64,000 nucleotides of DNA from Perkinsus olseni (Eukaryota; Perkinsozoa; Perkinsida): contig JABANN010000060.1 in NCBI GenBank assembly GCA_013115125.1, forward strand, positions 26,169-90,168. Reading direction: 5' to 3'. The position numbers were made by a program, and so were the translations under genes. This document shows, in pieces, positions 55,203 through 64,000 of this stretch. The notes beneath the pieces are model-generated. The model saw nothing but the letters and a program-made list of their open reading frames with translations. It searched no databases and was not told where the DNA came from. How positions within the stretch are numbered: the stretch's first letter is position 1; each line of letters opens with the position of its first letter.

Positions 55203-57712
55203 CTACTCACACGGCGTAGAAGAAGTGTAGAACAACAAGCGGCCGCCCTTGGACAGCTCTGAACGAGCCAGGCGCCGATCGCTCAACACAATATGAGCAT
55301 CACTTTCACGTGATATTGGTCTGCGAGGCCAACCGCCCCGTATCGAACCATGAGCAGACACCCCATACGGCACACTTGAATCGAAGGCTGACGACGCATT
55401 ATCCTCAGTGGACTCCATCGGCGATGATGGATACCAGTGGACCTCACAGACGTACGGGCTCGGAGTCGTAGCAGAACATCCATCCCTACGGACATTCTCA
55501 ACCCGCAGCAGTCTTCCCTCACCGGGTAGGGCGATTGAGAAGTCGCCCCTGATTAGCGGAGAAAATATGAGTAGTTCGTCGGCTCCAAAGTCAATCTCGT
55601 AGAGTCCGAGTCCAGCATTAAGCATGAACCAAGCGGCCATCTCACCGTTGTCCTCATCTCCCGGCCACCCTTCAGGGCTGTAGAGCTCCCGTAAGACTCT
55701 CTCCATGTACTTGTCAGCAACAGTGAAGCATCCCGCGGCCACAGCGACGCCCAAGACGTGATGAGAGGGTTGATTGTTGTGACCGTACTGGCCAAAGTCT
55801 TCGCTTGTCAGCGACATCTCCGTCTCCTCGTGGATCACACCGCGGCCGTCGGCCGTATAAACAGGAGTCACCTGCTTCGTGAAGTGTTCCTCTATTTGCC
55901 CACACAGCGCGTCTTTACCACCATACTTTGAAACGAGGAAGTCGGTGTTCGCAGGCGCGTAGAAACGATACTGTAACGCTGATGCCTCAGTAAAGTACGC
56001 GTCCGACCATGAGGTTGGGTTCATCTTTAGCCATTTCCCGTGGGTGTCGAGAGGTTCGAACAGTTTATTCTGTGGATTGAAGGACTTCTCTAAGGCTTTC
56101 TCCGCCCTCTTCCTCAGAATCTCCGCATCACTGTGATGGCCCAGTACTGTGGCCGCAGCGGCGATAGTCGAATCGGCGAAGGCGTAATTCAATCCGCGTG
56201 ATACAACCTCAGACAAACCACCATGAGCAGCCATGAATCTAAACAAAAGATCGGCCGCACATGTTTTGGTCTCTGACGTTCGGGCTACTCACCCATGTTG
56301 AGCATACCCCTGAAGTCCCTGCCGGCCGTACAAGGATCCCGCTGAAGGCTCCTCGAACGCATCCCTCCTAATAGCTGCGTACATCTCCTCCGCCAAATGC
56401 GACGACTTGTTAGCGACAATGGCCCAGGCAAAAACCTTAGAAATGCAAGAACGTCCGATCGGGGCAAAAACAGCGCCAAGCTGCCATAAGGTATTACCAC
56501 ATCACCCATCGTCCCGACCATGGATCCTCGCTGACCAGGAGACGCCCACGTCGGCAACCATCCAGCTTCCTTATAAGCATTCACCCATCCTTCTAGAAGA
56601 CGGTCTAGTATCTCCGGAGCTACGAAACTTATCCAGAGATACACCGTTCGGTAGGCGTCCCAGAAGCCGCTGTCAGTAGATAACTCTCCCGGCATCACAC
56701 GGCCATTGTAAGGGCTGTAGTGCACGACCTGATCTTGTTCATCATATTCACCCAGCAGTCGGGGGAACAGCTGAGTACGGTAAAAATTGGTATAAAAAAT
56801 TCTCAAAAATCTAGAGCTTTGCTTTGTCCCAGCGAACCGGATAACACTGAGACGATCGCGCCAGATGGCTTCACCTTCCATCACGACCGAGTCGAAGGCT
56901 TTGCAAGGAGGTAGCTCTCTGTCCAGGTTAGACTGGGCCTGCTCGTCCGATATAAAAGACGTAGCGACGCGGAGATGCACTGTCAGCCTGTCAGAATTCT
57001 CCGTGGTATCGTAGTCCAACGCAATCGACCCATCCAGATTGTGCATGCGTGACGGCGCTGGGTCGACCACCCCTCGGATGAACATGGCAAAGCCATGAGG
57101 CACGCCACCGTTGTTTACACTGGTCCTGGTGGCAAAGTTCCCATCCTTACCCAGCACGACTGGTGTCGAAGAATTGCCGTCCACGATTCTCACTAGCACC
57201 CTAGAGTTCATTCCCGGCGGGAACGAGAATCGGAAGAAAGCGGCGTGCTCGGTAGGGGTCATCTCCATTCTGACGCCACCCATGGCGGAAGCCTTGAAGT
57301 CGGGTAAGAGTGCTGATGACTTGAAGTAGTGAGGTTTGTAGGTCGTTTGCAGAGGAGCGAAAGACACACTCGTCTGTGAGCGGTCGAAGGCTTGCGGGGA
57401 TACCAAGGCGTTGACGAGGAAGTAGCCATAGTCACCGATCCACACCGAGGGTTGATGCGTGCACCGCACGCCATAGAAGCTGCGTGAGCTAGGGTCGAAG
57501 TAGCGACTGCCTTGTGTATCTGGTTGAGTCTGAACTGACCAATGATTGAACCCAAAAGGCCGACCCATGAGTGGCGTCTCGCCCCCTGTGGAGAGCTCGT
57601 AGGAGTTCGAGGTTCCCGCCAAAACGTTAACATACTCCAGAATCCCATCTCCTAGAGAGATGCTCAGCATGGCGGCCTTCAAGAAGAGGATGATTCCTAT
57701 ATGCTTAGGCAT
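55203..57712 (-). CDS. Secreted GH92 alpha-mannosidase
   Basis: Calcium-dependent exo-alpha-mannosidase family, probably acting on N-glycans in the secretory route or outside the cell. The ATG at 57710-57712 gives MPKHIGIILFLKAAMLSISL, a signal peptide. YVNVLAGT (the family start V.P.iGT type), PLMGRPFGFNHW, YGVRCTHQPSVWIGDYGYF (a GH92 hallmark), FRFSFPPG, DSGFWDAYRTVYLWISFVAP (F-W-D-x-R-T) and MVGTMGDVV follow. Removing an intron of about 60 bp near 56440-56500 gives VFAWAIVANKSS. A phase-2 intron of about 50 bp near 56237-56290 joins YGRQGLQGYAQHG to FMAAHGGLSEVV. Then come NYAFADSTIAAAA, GHNNQPSHHVLG (GNEPSHH-like) and GDEDNGEMAAWFMLNAGLGL. About 800 residues, full length. Catalytic-region motifs present. 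Confidence 0.9.
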
Positions 57713-58258
57713 AGGAGGATAATCCCGAAAGCTGACATCAAAGAGGTAAGAATACAACACCAGTATCTCGTAACATTCCGCGCCTTGTCCCTCAAGTCCA
57801 GCTTTTTACGATTCTTTGAAAACCCGCGCACACCTAGGCCGGAGAGAAAAGCCGCATGAAAAGCGGAGCGAAGCCGGACGGTCCTGACGGTAAATTTCTG
57901 TTCATGATAGTTCAATAGGTGACGGCGAGAACAACAATGAAGAAAGTTGCGGGTAACCTACTGTAGCTCAGGGATGAAGCATGAAAGTTATGGTAAACCT
58001 GAAAGGACGAGCGAGGGATCGTACCGGTAACAGTCACAGGACGGCCGCTGTGAGGGACACGAAACTCCAAACGGAAGCACACAGAGGAAGAAACACCAGT
58101 GATGATACATAAACGGGCACAAATGGTTCACTAAGATTCCATATTGGAGATCCCTGTGGTGATATCATCAATGGTAATCATATTATTCCCACAACGACGT
58201 AGATGCTCCTGATTGAGTATCCGAGACCACGAGTCTGGGAAAAGGCGGGAACCTGAAC
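57713..58258. other. Intergenic region
   Basis: Between two same-strand genes (the 5' side of GH92 and the 3' end of snurportin). No coding sequence supported. Confidence 0.5.
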
Positions 58259-60718
58259 TTACAGAATTCTGCCACTGCTCATCGTCAACCTCGGATACTC
58301 ACTGGGCACAGGCTTCATCGTCTTCCATTGTATCCCTCGTAACTCCGCCGAATCGATGCCCTTGATGGTGCTCCGGTCCATGCAGACCGGCGCGCCATCG
58401 CGCTCGACAGCCACTTGAACCCTCACCAGCTGCCTCGGTTTCGCGCTACTACGCGCACCTTCAGGGACCTCCGCGACGACTATCTTATCCCATGTACCTG
58501 AGGAATGCCGATAACAGGCCGAACCACAGGGAGAGATATGCCCTACGGAGATAGAACGGAGCTTTCTCCTGAGCGTCGTTGCCACCGCCCGAACCGGCTT
58601 CAACCTTGGATTCGCCCACTGCCACGGTCGAAGTCGACGCCCGGGAAGGCTTCCATACTTGCAAGACTACCGGCATGGTGGTGGCGCTCTTGGCCGAGTA
58701 TCCCTCCTCATCAGGAGTGTCGATGTAGAACCGGGAAAGGCGCTTGTCTCTGTAGCACAGCACCTGAAATCAATCCAAACCGTATAAAAGAATGTATCTT
58801 AAAAAGTCCCATTACCAGCGGCGTCAGGCCTTGCCAGTACAACCCCTGTTTATGCATAAAGACGAAGCTGTCAGGCTGGTAGTCTATCCCGTCGTGCTCG
58901 CCATTGTAAAGGCTAGTGATAGTTTCCGGAGTAGCATCGAATGCCTAAGAAATCATCAAAATTCATATAAATTCCCGTCAAGGAAAATTGTCCAGGGAGA
59001 ATTACTCGGCAGATAACCTTTCCAAGTTCTCTCTCGACAATTTTCTTTGACAGGACTGTATTGTATATAAAAGCGCATGGATAGAATGCCTACGAGTCAG
59101 GAGCTCATATGAACTGCGCATGAACAGCGTAGCCTACGAGTGCATGCGTACAAAAAGCACGCGTGTTTTCCACTTCCGCGCTTTCGATTTCGAGAAAATC
59201 CGTCAGAAGCACTAGAACCATCGAGAAGCTGCCCAAGCCAACGGATCGCCCAGCTGGGAAATAGGAGGGTGGGTCAGGAGCTTCAGATTAGCTGGTCCAG
59301 ACTAGCAGAAGTTCCGGCGCGGAACTTGTCACCCCTCGGAAGAGCTTTGCACACGCGTGCTCAATCCGGCGAGACCCACGTCACGCCCCAGGGATCTGCT
59401 CCTGCGTGTATGGACATGACCGGATACCGGAGATTTCATCAGGAGGCACTCCGCGTATCGATACATAAATTCGTCAAGCATTTGATCCCAAAAAATAACT
59501 CCCTTCAGAAATCCGTGCACGTCGTCCCTACCGGGACATAAACAAGGTCGGGCAGCATAGTATCATCATCTTCGCCACCAGCGTCCATTGCCATCATCGA
59601 AGAGTCGCCTCCGAAAAGATCCTCCCGGCGCGAGTTCATGTCCTCTAGCCGAGACTTCAGCCAGTAATGACGACACTCAGCGTCGGCGGACGTCAGCTCG
59701 CTGTGATTCCAAATGATCACGTCCATCACGAATCTGAGGAGATCGGCGGCAAGTGCTCCCCAGCAGGCGAAAACAAGAGGGAGGGCGTACATGGCCCGAC
59801 GGAAGCCAGGGGTCGTGTCCGGATACACCACGTCCAGGACCGTCAGTCCCATACCGGCGAATTCCGGGCCAACGTAGTAGCTCCAGTAGAAGCGGCCGTT
59901 CTTGCTCCGAAGAGTAGCCGTACCTGGCATGAGAGTAGGTCAAAAGATGGTACGGAGCGGATATGAGTCATACGGCGCGTGAGACACGGAGCGAGACTGG
60001 GCTTATAAGATCACGAATTTGCGAAGCTTTAACGACGTTAAATTAACGTAACGGACGGTATCAGTACCATCAGCAAAACTCGCCCGTAGGAAGAGCCAGC
60101 GTATCTTAGGTCGACCCTAGCGCGTTACACAAATAACAAAAGTCATTACCCGCATGAATTATTAGTAGACAGTGCTTCCCCTCCGGCCTGACTTTGACCA
60201 GCCATTGGGTGCTCAGATCCTCGGGAACCTCCACCATCCAGTCCGGGTACCTTAACAGTCTCCATCACAGAGCCCCACAAGCGATACGACGCACATCAGC
60301 TGATTGGCCCAAAAGCGAAACCGCTTCACTTTCCGTCGTTGCTTGCCCTTCTTCTTGACAGCCTTCTGCTCGTCCTCTTTCCCCATCTCCGCGTCATGGT
60401 CCTCGGCCATCTCCTCCTCAGCGAGTGGCATCCCTATTTCGATCTTATCGTTGTCGTCCGCTTCAGTGACTTGGGCGATCTGCGGTACTAGAATGACTAA
60501 AGCTGAGGCCACACCTAGCTGCTCATCACCTGTCGGAGCTCCTCCAGTCGTTCCTCCCTCGCCCTGGCCCTCTGCTCTTGGAGAGCCCTCCGTCGCCTCT
60601 CCAGCTGCGTGGCTCCTCTGGGCTTGAACACCCTATGGGAGCCGATCACCTCACCGTTGCCGACCGGAGCAACGTAGGGCGCTCTCCCTTCGGCCGCCGC
60701 TGGTGACGGCAGCTCCAT
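58259..60718 (-). CDS. SNUPN: Snurportin-1 homolog
   Basis: Import adaptor that carries trimethylguanosine-capped U snRNPs into the nucleus with importin beta. The ATG at 60716-60718 leads to a basic helix QLERRRRALQEQRARAREER, matching the importin-beta-binding helix. The next exons give RFRFWANQLMCPDWMVEVPE and DLSTQWLVKVRPEGKHCLLI, which align with human ANQLMLPEWLIDVP and EWIVVVCPVGKRALI. Across an intron of about 200 bp comes GTATLRSKNGRFYWSYY, then LTVLDVVYPDTTPG. The cap-binding region continues DVIIWNHSELTSADAECRHY, WLKSRLEDM (human DVMCWRGH...FRFYWMHSKL), then DATPETITSLY and GIDYQPDSFVFMHKQGLYWQ, GLTPLVLCYRDKRL (human CTPESL...DGLLFYHKxxHYxxGxTPLV). The C-terminus is divergent and ends MSSGRIL-stop at 58259. 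Block order leaves little doubt. Confidence 0.88.
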
Positions 60719-60942
60719 TTACTTCTAAAACGACCACTGAAGTCGGGAGGTATGACAACATCCTCAGGAAGGCGTGATGGTAGATGCCTACAAGGAATAA
60801 CAACCGGAGCGATCTCAGGGAGCGAGGCCCTCAGGACTGCCTGAGGGCGCACCATGGCGAAGTGGGGACGCAGCAGTGCCAGCTCTACAGACCGAGTCTC
60901 GATGCCGCCTGCTCGGCAACCGCAGGCACTCCCTCCTCTCCC

Positions 60943-61500
60943 CTAGCGCAAAGCTACCTTTCGAACAGTCACAAAAAACACGATCAATAGTGACATTAAA
61001 GCGAGCAGGAAGCGTGTCAAATTTGAGCCGCATCCTCAACCAGGCGTCGTCGAGGGGCGCTCAGTGAAGTACTCTCTACCCCCGCGTTCATCACGATGTC
61101 GCCATCATCATCAACGCTTGTCGTTGACGACGGTGATGGCACGACATTGCCGGCAGAACTGAAACGACCCGTTCAGACTTACAGCGTCCAGCTCCTCCAC
61201 CTTACCTCTCTGCCTGCTGCTGCCTCGCTCGACCGCCTTGGTAGCGCCTCGGAGCCCCTTCATAGTGCCGCTGGTAATGGCCAGCGTGTCCAGCACGTCT
61301 CGAGTGCTGCTGCCGAGCACGTCCGTCCTCCTCAGTGTCCCTCTCTGATGCCGGCAAGGATGACACCATCGCTGAGCACATTTCTGAGAGTTTATTAGCC
61401 GCATTCAACCAATTCCGTATCGCGTCATAGTGCGCTGAAGATGCGCAGGAGGCGGCCCGCTCGAACCTGACGCGAAGGCAGTGAGCGGCCTCGTCAACGC
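60943..61500 (-). CDS. Possible tail-anchored (SNARE-like) protein
   Basis: Exons on the minus strand. An N-terminal helical piece (AAHCLRVRFERAASCASSAH, then YDAIRNWLNAANKLS) lies at about 61400-61500. It is followed by a heptad-rich piece, LRRTDVLGSSTRDVLDTLAI and TSGTMKGLRGATKAVERGSS, at about 61215-61345. The last exon gives LTRFLLALMSLLIVFFVTVR followed by KVALR-stop at 60943-60945. One helix followed by a C-terminal membrane anchor with a basic end is the layout of SNAREs such as Sec20, or of other tail-anchored proteins. The start and the exon between the helix and anchor are not settled. Sec20-type is a guess. Confidence 0.4.
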
Positions 61501-61509
61501 CGGCCCGAC

Positions 61510-63580
61510 CTACTTGCTGGGAACCTCCAAAACATCATTGACCACTGTGATTCTTCCGCCTTCTATTCGCCCCTCCACTATAAGCCTCACTACCAGCGTT
61601 CTAAGCTCATCCTCAGGCATGCACAGTGCCTGAACGGCCGCGAATCCGAGGTCGAAGCTTGCCTTACTCACCTCTGCCAAGGAGCCCAGTCCCACTCGCC
61701 GGTACGGCCTCACCATCGTCTCCAATACTTTCAGACGGACGTTGAGCAGTAGTATCGCGACATACTCCTTGATGAAGGCGTCCCGCGTTATACTAGCATC
61801 AACCTTGGATACTTCTGGCTGCCACCCTACCCACCTAGCGTTGTTATGCAGTAGTCTACTCAAGGCCTTCACATCCCCTGCCTCATACACCCTCCGCAGC
61901 TCCGACATGGCTGTGACCTCAGGGTCGTTCTGGTACCTACCCCGCCGGGCTCATGATCATATCGTGAGGCCTCCGCTATTACACTTTAGCTTCTCGTGAA
62001 TCGAAAGGGTTGATGTCGGAGAGCGAGAGCATGGACGCCAACACGACGTACCTATGGAACCGGCAGTTTCCCCTCAGCAGTCAAAACCACTGTGGTAGCA
62101 ATCGTTCGAAGAAGATCTCATCGTACTCACAACAGCTGTCGAGTGACCACCCGTCTGTCTACTGATGAGACAGCGCACTCACGGCGTACTCTCAGACTTC
62201 AAGTTCTAAGCAGTGGACTATCCCTATGTTACCACCACCAAGTTGGCATCTTCTCACATCGGAACTCCCAGATCCTCCACCACCCTACCCGATGGCCTAC
62301 TTGAGTATCGTCTTAGCTCTCGTGTTGCCAGCTTCCTGGTAGTTCTTGAATGATTCAAAGAATTCATTGTAAGCATCGTTCCACCTTCGCTCCGCCATAA
62401 AAAGTTTTCCTCCACTTTCCCGTATCACTGCGACATTCCGAGGGTCGGCAATGGTGTGGGTGAGGCTGAGCGTCTTCGGGTAGATGCCGCGGACTCGCGC
62501 GTTGTCCTTCTCTGCTACGGCAACCTGCAGCTCGAGAGAGTACACCTGAGAATGGCAAGCATCGACCAATGATACGCTCGGTGCGTGAGCGAGTACGTCA
62601 AGGAGCTTGGCACTCTTAGCGCCCTCATCGCCATTATAGTCACACTCTTCAACGTGTGAGTGTAGTTTGGCGAGGACCTGCAGCGTTCACGATCTCCATT
62701 ATCAAAGCACCCAGGTTCGATTCCCACGACCTTCTTCATTCTGTCGGTCTGTCCCTTCGCCAAATAGAGTCTCGCCAACTTCAGCGACGTGGCGAACCAC
62801 AACCGATCGTTCCTTGCGCTCTTCAGAGCTTCCAGGGTCAACTCATACCTGCCGCAGAACCACTAATAACCACATCTCAGTACGAGGCCCGACGGCGACC
62901 CACACAGCCTGGAGTTGGCTGTCCCCTGACGCTGCGCCCTCGGGCGACGGTGGCCCTCCCGACGTGCTGCTGATGCTGGCCGGGGATAACTGAGACACCT
63001 TATTGCATATCTTAGGTTGAAGGCGGTATGTCGCAAAATGAACCCGCCTTTCCTCTACTCTCACCGCATCAATAACGAAGTCGATCGCCTCCTGCGCTTC
63101 GTTCTTCGACACTCTTCCCATATACGAGAGTAGCTGCCGGTAGGAAGACTCTACCACTTCGGAAGGGTATCCCAACCGGCACTGGAGAACCACGACATGA
63201 CGCAGAGCCTTGAACCGCCTGCCAAGGAGTCCTCTCTCTCGCCAACCCTACTACGCTCACCATGCAATGGAGTCCTCGTTCATCGACTCCCCCTCCAGTC
63301 TGATGACCTTGTTGAAGTGCTCCAGCGCTACAGCCGGATTGGATCGGAAGTGGTCTGATGGTGCACCTCCCATGATGCTTAGCGCCGTCGTGGCTACCAG
63401 TAGCATCATAGTAGGCGTTCTCAAGCTCCACCGCGTCGTCGTCCATCTCCTCCTCATCATCGACGTCATAGTCCTCATCCACATAGTAGTCGCCATCAGA
63501 CTCGTAAACGAACTCTGCCACCAACCGAAGCATCAGCGGGAAGCAGCAGGAGTGGGAGGCCCACCTTCAACGTCCGACAT
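61510..63580 (-). CDS. COPS2: COP9 signalosome subunit 2
   Basis: PCI-domain subunit of the COP9 signalosome, which removes NEDD8 from cullins. The ATG at 63578-63580 joins over a 46 bp intron to give MSDVEEFVYESDGDYYVDED and then an acidic run and ELENAYYDA (human CSN2: MSDMEDDF...VDLENQYYNSK). Further blocks are NPAVALEHFNKVIRLEGES, WRFKALRHVVVLQCRLGYPS, YRQLLSYMGRVSKNEAQEAI, SLELQVAVAEKDNARVRGIY, AVIRESGGKLFMAERRWNDA, YNEFFESFKNYQEAG and INPFDSREAKVYQNDPEVTA. The winged-helix PCI end reads YVAILLLNVRLKVLETMVRP, then EGRIEGGRITVVNDVLEV, with the stop at 61510. Family blocks are all in order. Introns are 40-50 bp, with one or two longer. Confidence 0.93.
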
Positions 63581-64000
63581 CAGTCAGCCTCTGGCCGCAC
63601 CGACGAGAAGGAGGGGAAACCAAACTCTTTCAAAACAAAGCATTTTTGGCAGTTAGCGTTCACACTCTCCTAGGAAGCACTACGCCTAGGTAGCATCCCC
63701 GCCCACACAGATAGCAAAACCTCCACCACGACGACCAGCCGGCCAATGACGCACCACACCACGCCACCTCCTCAAAGATGCCTACACTTTGCTGCATCGT
63801 GGGAGCATAGCGGCCCTTCTCATCGCCACTCATTCCTCGGTGATGAAAGCCCCCATCGCTCACACCGATGTGAGCAGACACCCTGCTACACTACTATGAT
63901 TACTATTTAGTGTATCATTGTGCTACACTACACCATTTCCCGAGCAAATAAAATGTTTTTTCGTTCGGTTTAAACCATTTTGATAGCAATTTAGCGAGTG
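63581..64000. other. Upstream region of COPS2
   Basis: Promoter and 5' UTR of COPS2 is expected here. A minus-strand open frame of 73 codons at 63660-63881 shows no domain and was not accepted. The last 100 bp are AT-rich with TGTAGYACAATG-like repeats. Confidence 0.45.

Noticed and set aside
56287-56306. A possible 20 bp intron in the GH92 gene using GTGAGTAGCC...GTCAG
   Set aside because: A 50 bp intron with a GTTTAG acceptor restores the conserved GYAQHG-FMAAHGGLSEVV frame, whereas the 20 bp version inserts non-family residues.
1-64000. Spliced-leader RNA, tRNA or rRNA genes
   Set aside because: Looked for the dinoflagellate-type leader core (CCGTAGCCAT...GGCTCAAG) and for obvious tRNA T-loops by eye; none convincing. 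A covariance-model scan would be needed to exclude tRNAs.

Overview
The window is nuclear DNA of a gene-dense protist. The genes carry many short GT-AG introns, mostly about 35-60 bp, and almost every real gene is broken into small ORFs. Genes for an axonemal dynein chain (DNAI7/CASC1), an Sfi1-type centrin-binding protein and a NEK kinase point to a flagellated organism. The whole picture (compact genes, short introns, many secreted proteins, GC near 50-55% in genes) fits an alveolate of the Perkinsus type. That assignment is inference; no rRNA or spliced-leader gene was seen to fix it.

Layout. 1-3667 (+): 3' part of a PNUTS-like PP1 regulatory subunit. 4033-7255 (+): DNAI7/CASC1. 7582-11079 (+): FHA/coiled-coil protein. 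11280-11732 (+): small OXLD1-like protein. 12024-13794 (+): unrecognised protein. 13864-15232 (+): Las1-like pre-rRNA endonuclease. From 15.8 to 29.7 kb all genes are on the minus strand: Sfi1-like protein, WW/B-box protein, NEK kinase, then a 6.2 kb polyglobin gene. A 619 bp inverted-repeat element lies against the 5' end of the polyglobin gene. 30924-31857 (+): organellar-type EF-P. 31.9-33.8 kb: intergenic with a 28 bp tandem repeat. 33796-36564 (+): intronless secreted 5'-nucleotidase-like protein. 36.9-46.4 kb, minus strand: DUF3883 protein, small basic protein, C2-domain membrane protein, GMP synthase, RAE1/GLE2, RNase H2A. 46.4-55.2 kb is sparser, with two paralogous secreted proteins and an EEP-family nuclease/phosphatase-like gene. 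55.2-63.6 kb, minus strand: secreted GH92 alpha-mannosidase, snurportin-1, a tail-anchored protein, and COP9 signalosome subunit 2.

The most striking locus is the polyglobin at 23519-29741. I rebuilt its exons by hand and find eight truncated (2/2) haemoglobin domains in one gene. They alternate strictly between two domain types, A and B, giving four AB units, and all eight keep the proximal heme histidine. The N-terminal exons look like leftover C-terminal helices of further globin domains. The element at 29746-30364 begins just outside the first possible ATG, so the gene may have been shortened at, or moved next to, that insertion.

Many genes are housekeeping (nucleotide synthesis, RNP import, mRNA export, ribosome maturation, RNA/DNA hybrid removal, protein turnover). 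Secreted or surface proteins (5'-nucleotidase, GH92 mannosidase, the tandem secreted paralogs) are mixed among them. Exon boundaries are my own reading of frame, GT/AG and family alignment from memory; no alignment or expression data were available.
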